From Mesorhizobium sp. (GTDB taxonomy: Bacteria > Pseudomonadota > Alphaproteobacteria > Rhizobiales > Rhizobiaceae), in contig JAHBYX010000002.1 of the NCBI GenBank assembly GCA_019635735.1, positions 558,001 through 622,000 on the forward strand: a stretch of 64,000 nt of DNA, read 5' to 3'. Position 1 is the stretch's first letter. Each line of letters opens with the position of its first letter. The notes under the pieces are model-generated. The model searched no databases. It was not told the origin of the DNA and saw only the letters and a program-made list of their open reading frames with translations. Below, piece after piece: positions 1-9,650 of this stretch. Position numbers and translations under genes: made by a program.

Positions 1-1
1 G

Positions 2-307
2 AACTACGCACCCGACGGCAGCCGCGTCACGCTGTCCTGCCGCGGCAAGGGCGGAATGGTCGAATTCTCGGTGTCGGACCAGGGCCCGGGCATTCCGCCC
101 GAAGTGCTCGACACGGTCTACCGCCGTTTCGAATCCCGCGCCAACGGCGGCAGGCGGCGCGGCGCCGGCCTCGGCCTCTCCATCGTGAAGAGCTTCGTCG
201 AACTGCATGGCGGCCAGGTCGAGATCGCGACCGGCAAGGGGCACGGCACGACCGTCACCTGCCGCTTCCCGGCCGAACCGGACGCGATGCGCCCCGCCGC
301 GGAATGA
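2..307 (+). CDS. Sensor histidine kinase, C-terminal ATPase end (partial)
   Basis: The window opens inside this gene; 101 C-terminal residues are visible. They form the end of a GHKL ATPase domain: an N-box remnant starting NYAPDG, the G1 box DQGPGIP, an F-box-like YRRFES and the G2 box GAGLGLSIV, followed by the usual FVELHGG and TVTCRFP ending. It would bind ATP and autophosphorylate a histidine that lies upstream of the window. No receiver or other domain follows, so the protein ends with the kinase core. The next gene starts two bases after the stop codon, so the two are probably co-transcribed. The sensor part cannot be seen; a PAS-type kinase is usual at this position in Rhizobiales, which is inference. 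Confidence 0.88.
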   Translation, partial: NYAPDGSRVTLSCRGKGGMVEFSVSDQGPGIPPEVLDTVYRRFESRANGGRRRGAGLGLSIVKSFVELHGGQVEIATGKGHGTTVTCRFPAEPDAMRPAAE

Positions 308-308
308 C

Positions 309-1808
309 ATGTCGCCCGAAACGCTGACGATCGAGCTCGAAGACGAAGCCGCCACGACGCGTCTGGGCGCGGATCTCGCAGCCGTGGCGCGGGTCGGCGA
401 CGTCTTTGCGCTCTCCGGCGATCTCGGGGCCGGCAAGACGACGCTCGCGCGCGGCTTCGTGCGGGCGCTGGCGGGCGATCCGGCGCTCGATGTGCCGAGC
501 CCCACCTTCACCCTCGTCCAGTCCTATCCGGGGCGCATCGCCATCCATCATTTCGACCTCTATCGGCTCGCCGCCGGCTCCGACCTCGACGAGCTCGGCT
601 TCGACGAGGCGGTCAGCGAAGGCGTAGCACTCGTCGAATGGCCGGAACGCGCCGCGGACCTTCTGCCCGCGGACCGGATTCGCATCGAGCTTGCCCATCG
701 CGGCGACGGCCGCGTCGCGATGATCGACGCGCCGGATACCGCTCTGCGGCGTCTGCGCCGAACGCTCGCGATCCGGCGCTTCCTCGCCGACGCCGGCGCG
801 CCGGGGGCTGCACGCACCTTCCTCCTCGGCGATGCCTCGACGCGCACCTACGAGACGATATCGGCTCCCGGCGCGCCGAAGCGCATCCTGATGAACGCGC
901 CGCGCCAGCCCGACGGACCGCCGATCCGCGACGGCAAGCCCTACAGCCAGATCGCGCATCTGGCGGAATCCGTGACGCCTTTCGTCGCCATCGCGAAGGC
1001 GCTTACATCGCGTGGCTTCTGCGCCCCGAAGATTTTTGCCCAGGATCTCGATCAGGGCCTGCTCCTGATCGAGCATCTGGGCGACGGCGGCTTCCTCGAC
1101 GCCGCGGGCGCGCCGGTGCGCGAGCGCTATCTCGCCGCCGCGACGCTGCTTGCCGGCATTCATCGCCACGACTGGCCGCTGGAGATGGAAGCGGCGCCGG
1201 GTGTCGTCCATCATCTGCCGCTCTACGACCGCGAGGCGATGATGATCGAGGCGGAGCTGCTGACCGACTGGTACGTGCCCGAAGAGACGGGGACGGCGCC
1301 GACGGACGCCGATCGGGCCGAATACCGCGCCGCCTGGGACACGGCCATCTCGTGTCTCGCGACCGCCGAGAAGAGCATCGTGCTGCGCGACTATCATTCG
1401 CCCAACATCATCTGGCGCGAGGAACGCAGCGGCAACGACCGGCTCGGCATCATCGACTTCCAGGACGCGCTCTGGGGCCCGGCGGCCTATGACGTCGCGT
1501 CGCTCGCCCAGGACGCGCGGGTGACGATCCCGCCCGAACTGGAGCGCGCGACGGTCGATGCCTACAAGACGGCGCGGCGCGCGCAGGGCGCCTTCGACGA
1601 AGCCGCCTTCGACCAGGCCTACGCGATCATGGCCGCGCAGCGGAACTCGAAGATCCTCGGCATCTTCGTCCGGCTCAACAGGCGCGATGGCAAGCCGCAA
1701 TATCTGAAGCACCTGCCGCGCATCCGCGACTACGTCGGCCGCGTTCTGCCGCATCCCGCACTCGCCGCTGTGCGCGATTTCTACCTCTCGCGCGGTCTGC
1801 TCGGATGA
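309..1808 (+). CDS. tsaE: TsaE / AmgK-like sugar kinase fusion
   Basis: A 499-residue protein joining two domains. Residues 1 to about 155 are TsaE, the ATPase that drives tRNA t6A37 threonylcarbamoylation. The Walker A is GDLGAGKTT (37-45), followed by PSPTFTLVQ and HHFDLYRL. Residues from about 165 onward are an aminoglycoside-phosphotransferase-fold kinase with the catalytic loop RDYHSPN and the metal-binding IDFQDALWGP. That kinase resembles AmgK, the anomeric N-acetylmuramate/N-acetylglucosamine kinase of cell-wall recycling. The next gene is a MurU-like nucleotidyltransferase, the known partner of AmgK, which supports this reading. An upstream in-frame ATG (207) would overlap the kinase gene by 100 bases and adds a low-complexity Arg/Pro run, so 309 is preferred. 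The stop overlaps the next start in an ATGA. Confidence 0.88.
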   Translation: MSPETLTIELEDEAATTRLGADLAAVARVGDVFALSGDLGAGKTTLARGFVRALAGDPALDVPSPTFTLVQSYPGRIAIHHFDLYRLAAGSDLDELGFDEAVSEGVALVEWPERAADLLPADRIRIELAHRGDGRVAMIDAPDTALRRLRRTLAIRRFLADAGAPGAARTFLLGDASTRTYETISAPGAPKRILMNAPRQPDGPPIRDGKPYSQIAHLAESVTPFVAIAKALTSRGFCAPKIFAQDLDQGLLLIEHLGDGGFLDAAGAPVRERYLAAATLLAGIHRHDWPLEMEAAPGVVHHLPLYDREAMMIEAELLTDWYVPEETGTAPTDADRAEYRAAWDTAISCLATAEKSIVLRDYHSPNIIWREERSGNDRLGIIDFQDALWGPAAYDVASLAQDARVTIPPELERATVDAYKTARRAQGAFDEAAFDQAYAIMAAQRNSKILGIFVRLNRRDGKPQYLKHLPRIRDYVGRVLPHPALAAVRDFYLSRGLLG

Positions 1809-2533
1809 GCGCAATTCCTCGCAAAGCGATGGTGCTCGCCGCCGGGCTCGGCAAGCGCATGCGGCCGATTACCGACACCATGCCGAAACCTCTCGTGAAG
1901 ATAGCCGGCAAAGCATTGATCGACTGGGGACTCGACGCACTGGCGGAAGTCGGGGTCGAAACGGCAGTGGTGAACGTGCACTACCTGCCCGATCAGCTCG
2001 TCAGCCACGTCTCCGGCCGGGCAAGGCCGGCCATCGAGATCTCGGACGAGCGCGATGCTCTGCTGGATTCGGGCGGCGGCATCGTGCGGGCGCTGCCGAT
2101 GCTGGGTTCATCGCCGTTCTTCATCCTAAACGCCGACACGTTCTGGATCGACAGGAAGGACAGCAGCCTTCGTCGCCTCGCCCTTGCATGGAATGACGCG
2201 GAGATGGATATTCTCCTCATGCTGGCCAGGCTCGATCAGGCGACGGGGCATTCGGGCGGGACCGACTTCCTGCTGGCGTCCGACGGACGGCTTTCGCGCG
2301 CGAAAGGCGATCCGCAAGGATTGATCTACGCCGGTGCCGCGATCGTCCATCCGCGCATCTTTGCGGACGCGCCGGCCGACGCGCATTCCCTCAACGTCGA
2401 ATTCGACAAGGCGCTCGCCGCCGGACGCCTCCACGGCATGGTGCTTGACGGCGACTGGATCACCGTCGGCACCCCCGATGCCATCGCGCCGGCGGAAGCC
2501 GCCGTCGAGCGGGCCGCGGCAAGGGCAAGATGA
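1805..2533 (+). CDS. murU: MurU-like sugar-1-phosphate nucleotidyltransferase
   Basis: A 242-residue NTP_transferase-fold protein. It opens with the nucleotide-binding signature LAAGLGKRMRP (about 11-21) and KPLVKIAGK, and has the metal-binding LNAD stretch near residue 110. The length suits short single-domain enzymes such as MurU, which makes UDP-N-acetylmuramate from MurNAc-1-phosphate. It lacks the C-terminal hexapeptide repeat domain of GlmU. Sequence alone cannot separate MurU from a mannose-1-phosphate guanylyltransferase, but the immediately upstream AmgK-like kinase favours peptidoglycan sugar recycling. It overlaps its upstream neighbour and addB by four bases each (ATGA), so translation is probably coupled along the string. 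Confidence 0.8.
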   Translation: MSAIPRKAMVLAAGLGKRMRPITDTMPKPLVKIAGKALIDWGLDALAEVGVETAVVNVHYLPDQLVSHVSGRARPAIEISDERDALLDSGGGIVRALPMLGSSPFFILNADTFWIDRKDSSLRRLALAWNDAEMDILLMLARLDQATGHSGGTDFLLASDGRLSRAKGDPQGLIYAGAAIVHPRIFADAPADAHSLNVEFDKALAAGRLHGMVLDGDWITVGTPDAIAPAEAAVERAAARAR

Positions 2534-5500
2534 ACGCCTCCGCGCCGCGGGTCCTGTCGATTCCGCCTGGGGCGCCCTTCCTTCCGACGCTTGCCGACGC
2601 GCTGCTTTCGGGCCGTTTGATCCCCGGCTTCCAGCCCGGCGGCGACCCGCTCGCGCTGGCAGATGCGACGATCTTCGTGCCGACCCGCCGCGCCGCCCGA
2701 GCATTGCGGGCGGCTTTTGCGGAAAGGCTGGGCGGCAAGGCGGCGATCCTGCCGGTGATCCGCCCGCTCGGCGATGTCGACGAGGATCTGGCCTGGTTCG
2801 ACATCACGCTGCCCCCGCCGCCGGCGCTCGATCCGCCGATCGACGGCCTGGAGCGCCTGTTGCTGCTCGCACCGCTGGTGCAGGCGTGGAAAAAGCGGTT
2901 GCCCGCCCACGTCGCCAGCCTGTTCGAGGAGGAAATCGTGGTGCCGACCTCGTCGGCCGAGGCGATCTGGCTGGCGCGCGACCTGGCGGCGCTGATCGAT
3001 GAGATCGAGACCGCGGAGGCCGACTGGACGCGGCTCTCCGGTATCGTCCGCGACGAGCTCGCCACCTGGTGGCAGGTGACGCTCGATTTCCTGCGGATCG
3101 TTACCTCGCTCTGGCCGGAGGCACTGGCCGAGCGACGGCGCTCCAATCCCGCCGCGCACCGCAGCCGTCTCATCGACGCGGAGGCCGAGCGTCTCGGGCG
3201 CGATCCGCCGAAGGGTCCGGTCATCGCTGCCGGTTCCACGGGCTCGATCCCGGCGACGGCGCGGCTGCTGCGCGTGATATCGCACCTGCCGCACGGCGCG
3301 GTCATCCTGCCAGGGCTCGACCTCGCGCTCGACGAGGCTGCGTGGAACATGCTGTCGGGAGCCGATGCCGCACCCTCGGTGTTCGGCCACCCGCAGTTCG
3401 GCCTCAACAGGCTGCTGCGGGAACTCGGGGTGGTCCGTGCGGATGTTGCCGAGCTCGGGGCGCAGGCGCCCGACCTCGCCGCGCGCGCGGCCATCGTCTC
3501 GGAAGCGCTGCGGCCTGCGGAAGCGACAGAGACATGGCCGGACAGCCGGCGCGCGGTGGCCGATGCGATCGAGCGGGGCGCCCTCGACGGCGTGACGCTC
3601 GTCGAGGCAGCCAACGAACGCGACGAGGCGCTGGCGATCGCGCTCGCGCTGCGCAAGGCGGCAGCGGAGCCCGGCGGACGCGCCGCGCTGGTCACTGCGG
3701 ACCGGGCGCTGGCCCGCCGGGTCAGCGCGGAACTGCTGCGTTTTGGTATCGTCGCCGACGATTCCGCGGGGTCGCCGCTCGCCGACACGCCGCCCGCGGC
3801 GATGCTGCGCTTGCTGGTGGAATGCGTCATGCGCCCGGGCGATCCCGTGGCGGTGCTCTCGCTCCTCAAGCAGCCGTTGCTGCGCGCCGGGCTGGAGCGC
3901 GGGCGGGTGCGGCGCGCCGCCGAGGCGATCGAACTCGTCGCCCTGCGGGGCGGCGTCGGCCGGCCCGACATCTGCGCCCTCGCCGACGATTTCGAAGCCA
4001 GGCTGCTGGCCGACGACGAGGAGAAGCGGCACAAGCCGTTCTGGAGGAGGCGCCTTCGCGCCGCGGAGCTTGACGATGCGCTCCGGGTCGCCCGCATCAT
4101 TCACGATGCCGTCGCCGGCCTCGGTAGCCTGCGCGGCGGGCGAGCCGACATCACGGCCCTTGCACGCGCGACCGTCATCGCTTTCGAGAACGCCGGGCGC
4201 TCGGAAACCGGCGGCGTGGAAGAGCTCTATCGCGGCGAGGCCGGCGAGAAGCTGGCCGGCCTGTTGCGCGGTCTCGTGGCCGCCGAGGCGAGGTTCGAGA
4301 TCGATGCGTCCGAATGGCCGGACGTCCTGACGGCGCTGATCGCCGGCGAGGCGGTCAAACCCCGTCATGGCGCCGACCACGCGGTATCGATCTGGGGCGC
4401 GCTTGAAGCGCGTTTGCAGGATGTCGACCTGCTCGTCTGCGGCGGGCTGAACGAGGGTTCCTGGCCCGGACGGGCCGACCCGGGCGGCTTCATGTCGCGC
4501 GTCATGAAGGGCGGTCTCGACCTCGATCCGCCGGAGCGGCGGATCGGACAGGCGGCCCACGACTTCCAGATGGCGATGGGAGCGCGCCAAACCCTCCTGA
4601 CGCGGTCTGCGCGGGCCGGCGACGCGCCTTCCGTGCCGTCCCGATGGCTACAGCGCCTCACGGCGCTCATCGGTGAAGAGCCGGCTAAGCAAATCCGCGA
4701 GAAAGGGTCCCTGCTGGTTGCCGAAGCGCGATTTCACGCGTTGGATGCGCCGCCGCCGGTGGATTTCGCACGCCGGCCCAATCCGGCGCCGCCGCTTGAA
4801 GCGCGTCCTCGGCACTTATCGGTGACGCAGGTCGAAACACTCCGCCGCGACCCCTATGCGATCTACGCGCGCAAGGTCCTTCGGCTCGATCCGCTCGACC
4901 CGCTGCTGCGCGATCCGGGTGCTGCCGAGCGCGGCACGCTGTTCCACGACATCCTGCACCGCTTCACCCTGTCGGGCGTCGATGCCGGGGCCGCCGATGC
5001 GGTCGACCGCCTGCTCGCCATCGCGCGGCTGCGCTTCGACGAGGAACTGCTTCCACCCGACATATATGCGGTGTGGTGGCCGCGCTTTGCGCTGATGGCG
5101 CCCAAGCTCGTCGATTGGGAGCGGAACAAGCGCGCCGACACGACGATCCGTCATGCCGAAGCGATCGCCGAGGCCATCGCCGTCGGTCGGACCGACGTAA
5201 CCTTGTCCGGCCAGGCCGATCGGATCGATGTCACGCGTGGCGGTCTTGCGGATATTCTCGACTACAAGACCGGTTCCTCGCCCTCGAAGGTCCAGGCGCA
5301 CCGTCTCGTCTCGCCGCAGTTGCCGCTCGAAGGCGCGCTCTTGATGCGCGGCGCGTTCAGGAACCTCGGCGCCTTGACTCCGGGCGAGCTTGCCTATGTC
5401 CGGCTCAGGGCGAGCGGCGAGGTGGAGGAGGAATCGATTCTCGACATCAGGGGATCGCTCAAGACCGCCGCCGACATGTCCGAGGAGGCCTGGCAGCGGC

Positions 5501-5661
5501 TTGAACGTCTGCTGCAGCATTACAACGACCCGCGCACCGGCTATCTTTCCCGCGCCCTTCCGTTCAGGGAAGGGGATACCGACGGCGACTACGATCACCT
5601 CGCGCGCGTGCTCGAATGGTCTGCCGGCGGCGACGACACCGGCGGCGAGGGCGGCGAATGA
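2530..5661 (+). CDS. addB: Double-strand break repair protein AddB (alphaproteobacterial type)
   Basis: A 1043-residue subunit of the AddAB helicase-nuclease, which processes double-strand DNA ends for RecA loading. The N-terminal two-thirds has the AddB helicase-like layout, but no intact GxxGxGKT loop is present near the N-terminus, as is common for this alphaproteobacterial form. The C-terminal nuclease (about 750-1000) holds the RecB-family core GQADRID...ILDYKTGS, with the Asp and Asp-x-Lys residues that bind metal. No cysteines occur in the last roughly 290 residues, so the four-Cys iron-sulfur staple of Bacillus AddB is absent. It is joined by ATGA overlaps to murU upstream and addA downstream. 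Confidence 0.95.
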   Translation: MNASAPRVLSIPPGAPFLPTLADALLSGRLIPGFQPGGDPLALADATIFVPTRRAARALRAAFAERLGGKAAILPVIRPLGDVDEDLAWFDITLPPPPALDPPIDGLERLLLLAPLVQAWKKRLPAHVASLFEEEIVVPTSSAEAIWLARDLAALIDEIETAEADWTRLSGIVRDELATWWQVTLDFLRIVTSLWPEALAERRRSNPAAHRSRLIDAEAERLGRDPPKGPVIAAGSTGSIPATARLLRVISHLPHGAVILPGLDLALDEAAWNMLSGADAAPSVFGHPQFGLNRLLRELGVVRADVAELGAQAPDLAARAAIVSEALRPAEATETWPDSRRAVADAIERGALDGVTLVEAANERDEALAIALALRKAAAEPGGRAALVTADRALARRVSAELLRFGIVADDSAGSPLADTPPAAMLRLLVECVMRPGDPVAVLSLLKQPLLRAGLERGRVRRAAEAIELVALRGGVGRPDICALADDFEARLLADDEEKRHKPFWRRRLRAAELDDALRVARIIHDAVAGLGSLRGGRADITALARATVIAFENAGRSETGGVEELYRGEAGEKLAGLLRGLVAAEARFEIDASEWPDVLTALIAGEAVKPRHGADHAVSIWGALEARLQDVDLLVCGGLNEGSWPGRADPGGFMSRVMKGGLDLDPPERRIGQAAHDFQMAMGARQTLLTRSARAGDAPSVPSRWLQRLTALIGEEPAKQIREKGSLLVAEARFHALDAPPPVDFARRPNPAPPLEARPRHLSVTQVETLRRDPYAIYARKVLRLDPLDPLLRDPGAAERGTLFHDILHRFTLSGVDAGAADAVDRLLAIARLRFDEELLPPDIYAVWWPRFALMAPKLVDWERNKRADTTIRHAEAIAEAIAVGRTDVTLSGQADRIDVTRGGLADILDYKTGSSPSKVQAHRLVSPQLPLEGALLMRGAFRNLGALTPGELAYVRLRASGEVEEESILDIRGSLKTAADMSEEAWQRLERLLQHYNDPRTGYLSRALPFREGDTDGDYDHLARVLEWSAGGDDTGGEGGE

Positions 5662-8600
5662 GCGGCAGGCCCGACATCCCGGCCGATACGCTGGCCGAAC
5701 AGGCCCGCGCCTCCGATCCGTCGAGCTCGGCCTGGGTCTCGGCCAATGCCGGATCGGGCAAGACGCATGTGCTCGCCCAGCGCGTGATCCGCCTCCTGCT
5801 CGACGGCGTCGAACCGTCGAAGATCCTCTGCCTGACCTATACCAAGGCCGCCGCCGCCAACATGTCCAACCGCGTCTTCCGCGATCTCGCCCGCTGGACT
5901 ACGCTCGGCGGAACCAGCCTGAGCGAGGAAATCGCCCGGATCGACGGAACGACACCGTCCGCGTCGCGCCTGCGACGGGCCCGCCAGCTCTTCGCCCGTG
6001 CATTGGAAACACCCGGCGGACTGAAGATCCAGACCATCCACGCCTTCTGCGAGGCGATCCTGCACCAGTTCCCGCTCGAAGCGAACATCGCCGGGCACTT
6101 CGAGATGCTCGACGGCCAGATGGAGCAGGCGCTGGTCGCGGAAGCCCGCCGCGACATGCTGACGGGGATTGCCGCGCGCCAGGATGAGGCGCTGGCCGGC
6201 GCCTTCGAGCGAGTGCTGGCGATCGGCGGCGAAGCCGGACTGGACAGGCTGCTGACGGAGATCGTCGCCAAGCGGGAGAAGCTGCGCGCCTTCCTCGACC
6301 AGCTCGGCGGCGACATGTCGGTGCTCTTCGAGGAGTTCGGCTTCGAACGCACCGACAGTGTATCGGGCCTGGCAGCCGCCATCTGGCCCTTGCCCGGTTT
6401 CTCGCCGGACTATTTTGCCGACTTCGCGAACGCCTCTGTCAGGCACGACGCCCGAACGGTCGTGAACAACATCCTGCCTCACGCGACGCTGGCCTTCGAG
6501 GCGCAGGATCCCCTGGTCCGGTTCGACCATCTTCGCAAGGGGTTTTTGAAGGCCGATGGCGACCCGTATGGGCCTTCCGTGTTCAAGAGGGCCCTGGTTG
6601 CGGAGCTCCCGGACTTGCCCGAGAGGTACGGCGCCGCGTCGGCCGCGCTTGTCGCGGCTCAGGACCGCATTGCGCTCCATCGCATGATCGAGGCAACGGT
6701 CGCGGCTCTGAGCGTCGCCGACGTGCTGATCGGCCGCTACGAGCGGCTGAAGGCGGCGCGCGGCTTCCTTGACTTCAACGACCTGATTTCGCGCACGGTC
6801 CGCCTGCTCGCCCGCGCCGATGTCGGACCGTGGGTGCAGTACAAGCTCGATCGCGGCATCGATCATGTCCTGGTCGACGAGGCGCAGGACACCAGTCCCG
6901 ACCAGTGGCAGGTCGTGCGCAAGCTGGCAGAGGAATTCTTCGCCGGGCTCGGCGCGCGCGACAACGTCAACCGCACGGTCTTCGCCGTCGGCGACGAGAA
7001 GCAGTCGATCTACTCGTTCCAGGGCGCCGACCCCGAATCCTTCTCGCTCAGCGGCGCCGCTTTCTCCGAGAAGGTTCGGGGCTCTGGCGGTCGTTTCGAG
7101 CGCGTCCGCCTGCAGCGCTCCTTCCGTTCCACGACGGATGTGCTCGGCGCCGTCGATCTCGTGTTCGCCGCCGAGACGGCCCGCAAGGGCCTGACGCACG
7201 ACCAGGAGCCGATCGAGCATCCGACCATCCGCGAGATGCAGCCCGGCCATGTCGAAGTCTGGCCTTTGATCGAGCCGCAGCAGGTGGAAGAGCCGGACGA
7301 CTGGACCGAGGCGATCGACCACGCCTCGGCGCCCGCCGTTTTGCTCGCCGAACAGATCGCGACGACGATCCGTGACTGGATCCGCAACGGCGAGTGCCTC
7401 GAAGGCAAGCTGGTGCAAGGTGCGCCGCGCAGGATGACCGCCGGCGACGTGCTCGTCCTCGTGCGCAAGCGCGATCGCTTCGTCCATGCGCTGTCGCGGG
7501 CCTTGAAGAACCGCGCCGTGAACGTCGCCGGCGCCGACCGGCTCAGCCTGTCCGGCCATATCGCCGTGAAGGATCTGATCGCGCTCGGCCGCGTCGCGCT
7601 GCAGCCGCATGACGACCTGTCGCTGGCCGCGCTGCTGCGCAGCCCCGTCTTCGGCCTTGCCGAGGAACAGCTCTTCGGTCTCGCCTGGAACCGGCACGAC
7701 GCGCCGCTCGGCCGCACGCTGCGTCAGCGCGCGGAGACCGACCCGCTGCTCGCCCCGGTCGTCGAAAGCCTGGACCGCTGGGCCAACGAGGCGGCGTTCA
7801 AGCCCGTGTTCGAGTTCTATGCCGCCGTCCTCGCCCGCGACGGCATCCGCTCGAAGATGGTGGCGCGGCTCGGACCCTCCGCCGGCGAGATCCTCGACGA
7901 GTTCCTGAGTTTCGCACTGGCCGTGGAGCGCACCGGCCTCCCGGGCCTCGAATCCTTCCTCGCTTCGCTGGAATCGGCCGCCCCGGACATCAAGCGCGAA
8001 ATGGACCAGACGCGCGACGAGGTGCGCATCATGACGGTCCACGCCGCCAAGGGCCTGGAGGCGCCGGTCGTGTTCCTGGTCGATGGTGCCGGCCGGCCGA
8101 CCCTCGACGCGCATCTGCCGCGCCTGATCCCGATCGAGGCGAAGACCGGCGCCTGGCGTGGAGCCGGCTATCTCTGGCGGGCCGGGTCCGACATGACGAA
8201 CAACGTCTCGGTCGCCCAGAACCGCATTCTGTCCGACAAGGCCGAGGACGAATACCGCCGCCTTCTCTATGTCGGCATGACCCGCGCCGAGGACCGTTTG
8301 ATCGTCTGCGGCTATCGCGGCAAGCAGAACCCCGTTCCGGGCATCTGGCACGATCTCGTGACGACCGCGCTGTCCGCCTCGCCGCACAGCCGGACCGTCC
8401 CGCATCCGGTGACCGGCGCCGGCATCCTGCGCTTCCGCCGTAGTCCCGAGGCTCCCCTGCCGGCCGTATCCGCGACATCTCTTGCGCCGCCGGCCGGTCC
8501 CGTCTTCGCTCCTCTTGCGCCTCTGCCCGAGCAGCGCGCACCCGCCAGGAGCCTGTCGCCCTCGGCGGCGGCCTCCCTCCTCGACCCGCCGGAGGAAAAT

Positions 8601-9170
8601 GTCGCGCCGGCGCGCTCGCCGGTGCTGGATCCGCAGGACGAGCCTTCCTTTGCCATCGCCCTCGGCCTCGCGATCCACCGCCTACTGCAGATGCTGCCCT
8701 CCATGCCGGAAGGCGATCGCGAATCCGCCGCCCGGCGCTATCTCGACAATGCGGAAGGCGATTGGACCGCCGCCGACCGCGACCGCGCCTGGGCATCTGT
8801 GCGACAGGTGCTCTCCGATCCGTCGTTCGCCCCGGTTTTCACCGCCGGCTCGCGCGCGGAGGTGGCCGTGACGGGAACTCTCTCGCTTGGCGGGCGCGAC
8901 GTCGTGGTCTCCGGCACCATCGACCGCCTGTCGCTGTCGGCCGGCCGCGTGCTGATCGTCGACTACAAGACCAACCGCCCGCCGCCGAAAGATCTGTCCG
9001 GTGTCCCCGAGGCCTACATCGTCCAGCTTTCGCTCTATCGCGCTCTCCTCGCCCAGGTCTATCCGGGCCGGGAGATCGCCGCCGCCTTGCTGTTCACCGA
9101 AGCGCCCCGCCTGATCGAACTGCCGGCCACGCTGATGGATGCGGCGCTTGAACGACTCACGCGAGCGTGA
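5658..9170 (+). CDS. addA: Double-strand break repair helicase AddA
   Basis: A 1170-residue UvrD/RecB-type helicase with a C-terminal nuclease domain. All main superfamily 1 motifs are visible: Walker A NAGSGKTH near residue 32, motif II VDEAQD, motif [19 protein letters not shown], motif [15 protein letters not shown] and motif [13 protein letters not shown]. The nuclease core GTIDRL...VDYKTN lies near residues 1090-1115. It forms the catalytic engine of AddAB with the upstream gene. The start at 5658 overlaps the addB stop (ATGA); an in-frame ATG at 5616 lies inside addB and adds an Arg-rich run, so it was rejected. Confidence 0.96.
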   Translation: MSGRPDIPADTLAEQARASDPSSSAWVSANAGSGKTHVLAQRVIRLLLDGVEPSKILCLTYTKAAAANMSNRVFRDLARWTTLGGTSLSEEIARIDGTTPSASRLRRARQLFARALETPGGLKIQTIHAFCEAILHQFPLEANIAGHFEMLDGQMEQALVAEARRDMLTGIAARQDEALAGAFERVLAIGGEAGLDRLLTEIVAKREKLRAFLDQLGGDMSVLFEEFGFERTDSVSGLAAAIWPLPGFSPDYFADFANASVRHDARTVVNNILPHATLAFEAQDPLVRFDHLRKGFLKADGDPYGPSVFKRALVAELPDLPERYGAASAALVAAQDRIALHRMIEATVAALSVADVLIGRYERLKAARGFLDFNDLISRTVRLLARADVGPWVQYKLDRGIDHVLVDEAQDTSPDQWQVVRKLAEEFFAGLGARDNVNRTVFAVGDEKQSIYSFQGADPESFSLSGAAFSEKVRGSGGRFERVRLQRSFRSTTDVLGAVDLVFAAETARKGLTHDQEPIEHPTIREMQPGHVEVWPLIEPQQVEEPDDWTEAIDHASAPAVLLAEQIATTIRDWIRNGECLEGKLVQGAPRRMTAGDVLVLVRKRDRFVHALSRALKNRAVNVAGADRLSLSGHIAVKDLIALGRVALQPHDDLSLAALLRSPVFGLAEEQLFGLAWNRHDAPLGRTLRQRAETDPLLAPVVESLDRWANEAAFKPVFEFYAAVLARDGIRSKMVARLGPSAGEILDEFLSFALAVERTGLPGLESFLASLESAAPDIKREMDQTRDEVRIMTVHAAKGLEAPVVFLVDGAGRPTLDAHLPRLIPIEAKTGAWRGAGYLWRAGSDMTNNVSVAQNRILSDKAEDEYRRLLYVGMTRAEDRLIVCGYRGKQNPVPGIWHDLVTTALSASPHSRTVPHPVTGAGILRFRRSPEAPLPAVSATSLAPPAGPVFAPLAPLPEQRAPARSLSPSAAASLLDPPEENVAPARSPVLDPQDEPSFAIALGLAIHRLLQMLPSMPEGDRESAARRYLDNAEGDWTAADRDRAWASVRQVLSDPSFAPVFTAGSRAEVAVTGTLSLGGRDVVVSGTIDRLSLSAGRVLIVDYKTNRPPPKDLSGVPEAYIVQLSLYRALLAQVYPGREIAAALLFTEAPRLIELPATLMDAALERLTRA

Positions 9171-9223
9171 GACAGTCCGGCTTGAACGCACAGCCGTGCG
9201 CCACCACATATGGACCAAGTTCG

Positions 9224-9244
9224 GGCGGCTTCGATGCCGCCTTT
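9224..9244 (+). other. GC hairpin ahead of trxA
   Basis: GGCGGC and GCCGCC form a 6-bp stem around a 6-base loop, followed by TTT. It lies between the addA stop and the trxA ribosome binding site, only about 28 bases before the trxA start. It could be a weak terminator or attenuator that lowers read-through from addA, or it may be chance in GC-rich DNA. Confidence 0.3.
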
Positions 9245-9271
9245 CTCGTCATTCAGGCAAGGAGAGCCATC

Positions 9272-9592
9272 ATGGCCACCGTCAAGGTCGACAAGAACAA
9301 CTTCGCTGCGGACGTCCTGCAGTCCGCCGAACCCGTCGTCGTGGACTTCTGGGCGGAATGGTGCGGCCCGTGCAAGATGATCGGGCCGTCGCTCGACGAG
9401 ATCTCCAGCGAAATGGCCGGCAAGGTTAAGATCGCCAAGCTCAACATCGACGAGAACCCCGAGATCGCCGCTCAGTTCGGCGTCCGCTCGATTCCGACGC
9501 TGATGATGTTCAAGGGTGGCGAAGTCGCCGACATCAAGGTCGGCGCCGCGCCCAAGACCGCGCTGTCGCACTGGATCTCGGGCAACGTCTGA
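9272..9592 (+). CDS. trxA: Thioredoxin 1
   Basis: A 106-residue thioredoxin, the usual length, with the redox motif WCGPC (Cys31 and Cys34), the conserved DFWAEW before it and the cis-proline SIPT loop. It is the general cytoplasmic protein disulfide reductant and could donate electrons to the APS reductase encoded at 24475-25227. The start follows a GGAGAG ribosome binding site. An in-frame ATG at 9167 overlaps the end of addA and would add 35 residues without thioredoxin character, so it was rejected. It ends the plus-strand string and is followed by a strong bidirectional terminator. Confidence 0.97.
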   Translation: MATVKVDKNNFAADVLQSAEPVVVDFWAEWCGPCKMIGPSLDEISSEMAGKVKIAKLNIDENPEIAAQFGVRSIPTLMMFKGGEVADIKVGAAPKTALSHWISGNV

Positions 9593-9616
9593 TCATCCGG
9601 ACAGCCCTGGAAACGC

Positions 9617-9646
9617 AAAAAGCCCGGCCGTCGTGCCGGGCTTTTT
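9617..9646. terminator. Bidirectional rho-independent terminator, trxA/folC
   Basis: The inverted repeat GCCCGGC (9622-9628) and GCCGGGC (9635-9641) makes a 7-bp stem with a 6-base loop, flanked by AAAAA on the left and TTTTT on the right. It works on both strands, and sits between the convergent trxA and folC genes. Confidence 0.92.
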
Positions 9647-9650
9647 CGTG

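Noticed and set aside
5595..8678. A 1027-residue open reading frame on the minus strand across addA
   Set aside because: It lies antisense to a gene with all AddA motifs, is rich in Arg and Gln with no recognisable domain, and is a shadow of GC-rich codon bias. Similar antisense frames at 2326-4590, 34210-37236 and 57093-59222 were dropped for the same reason.
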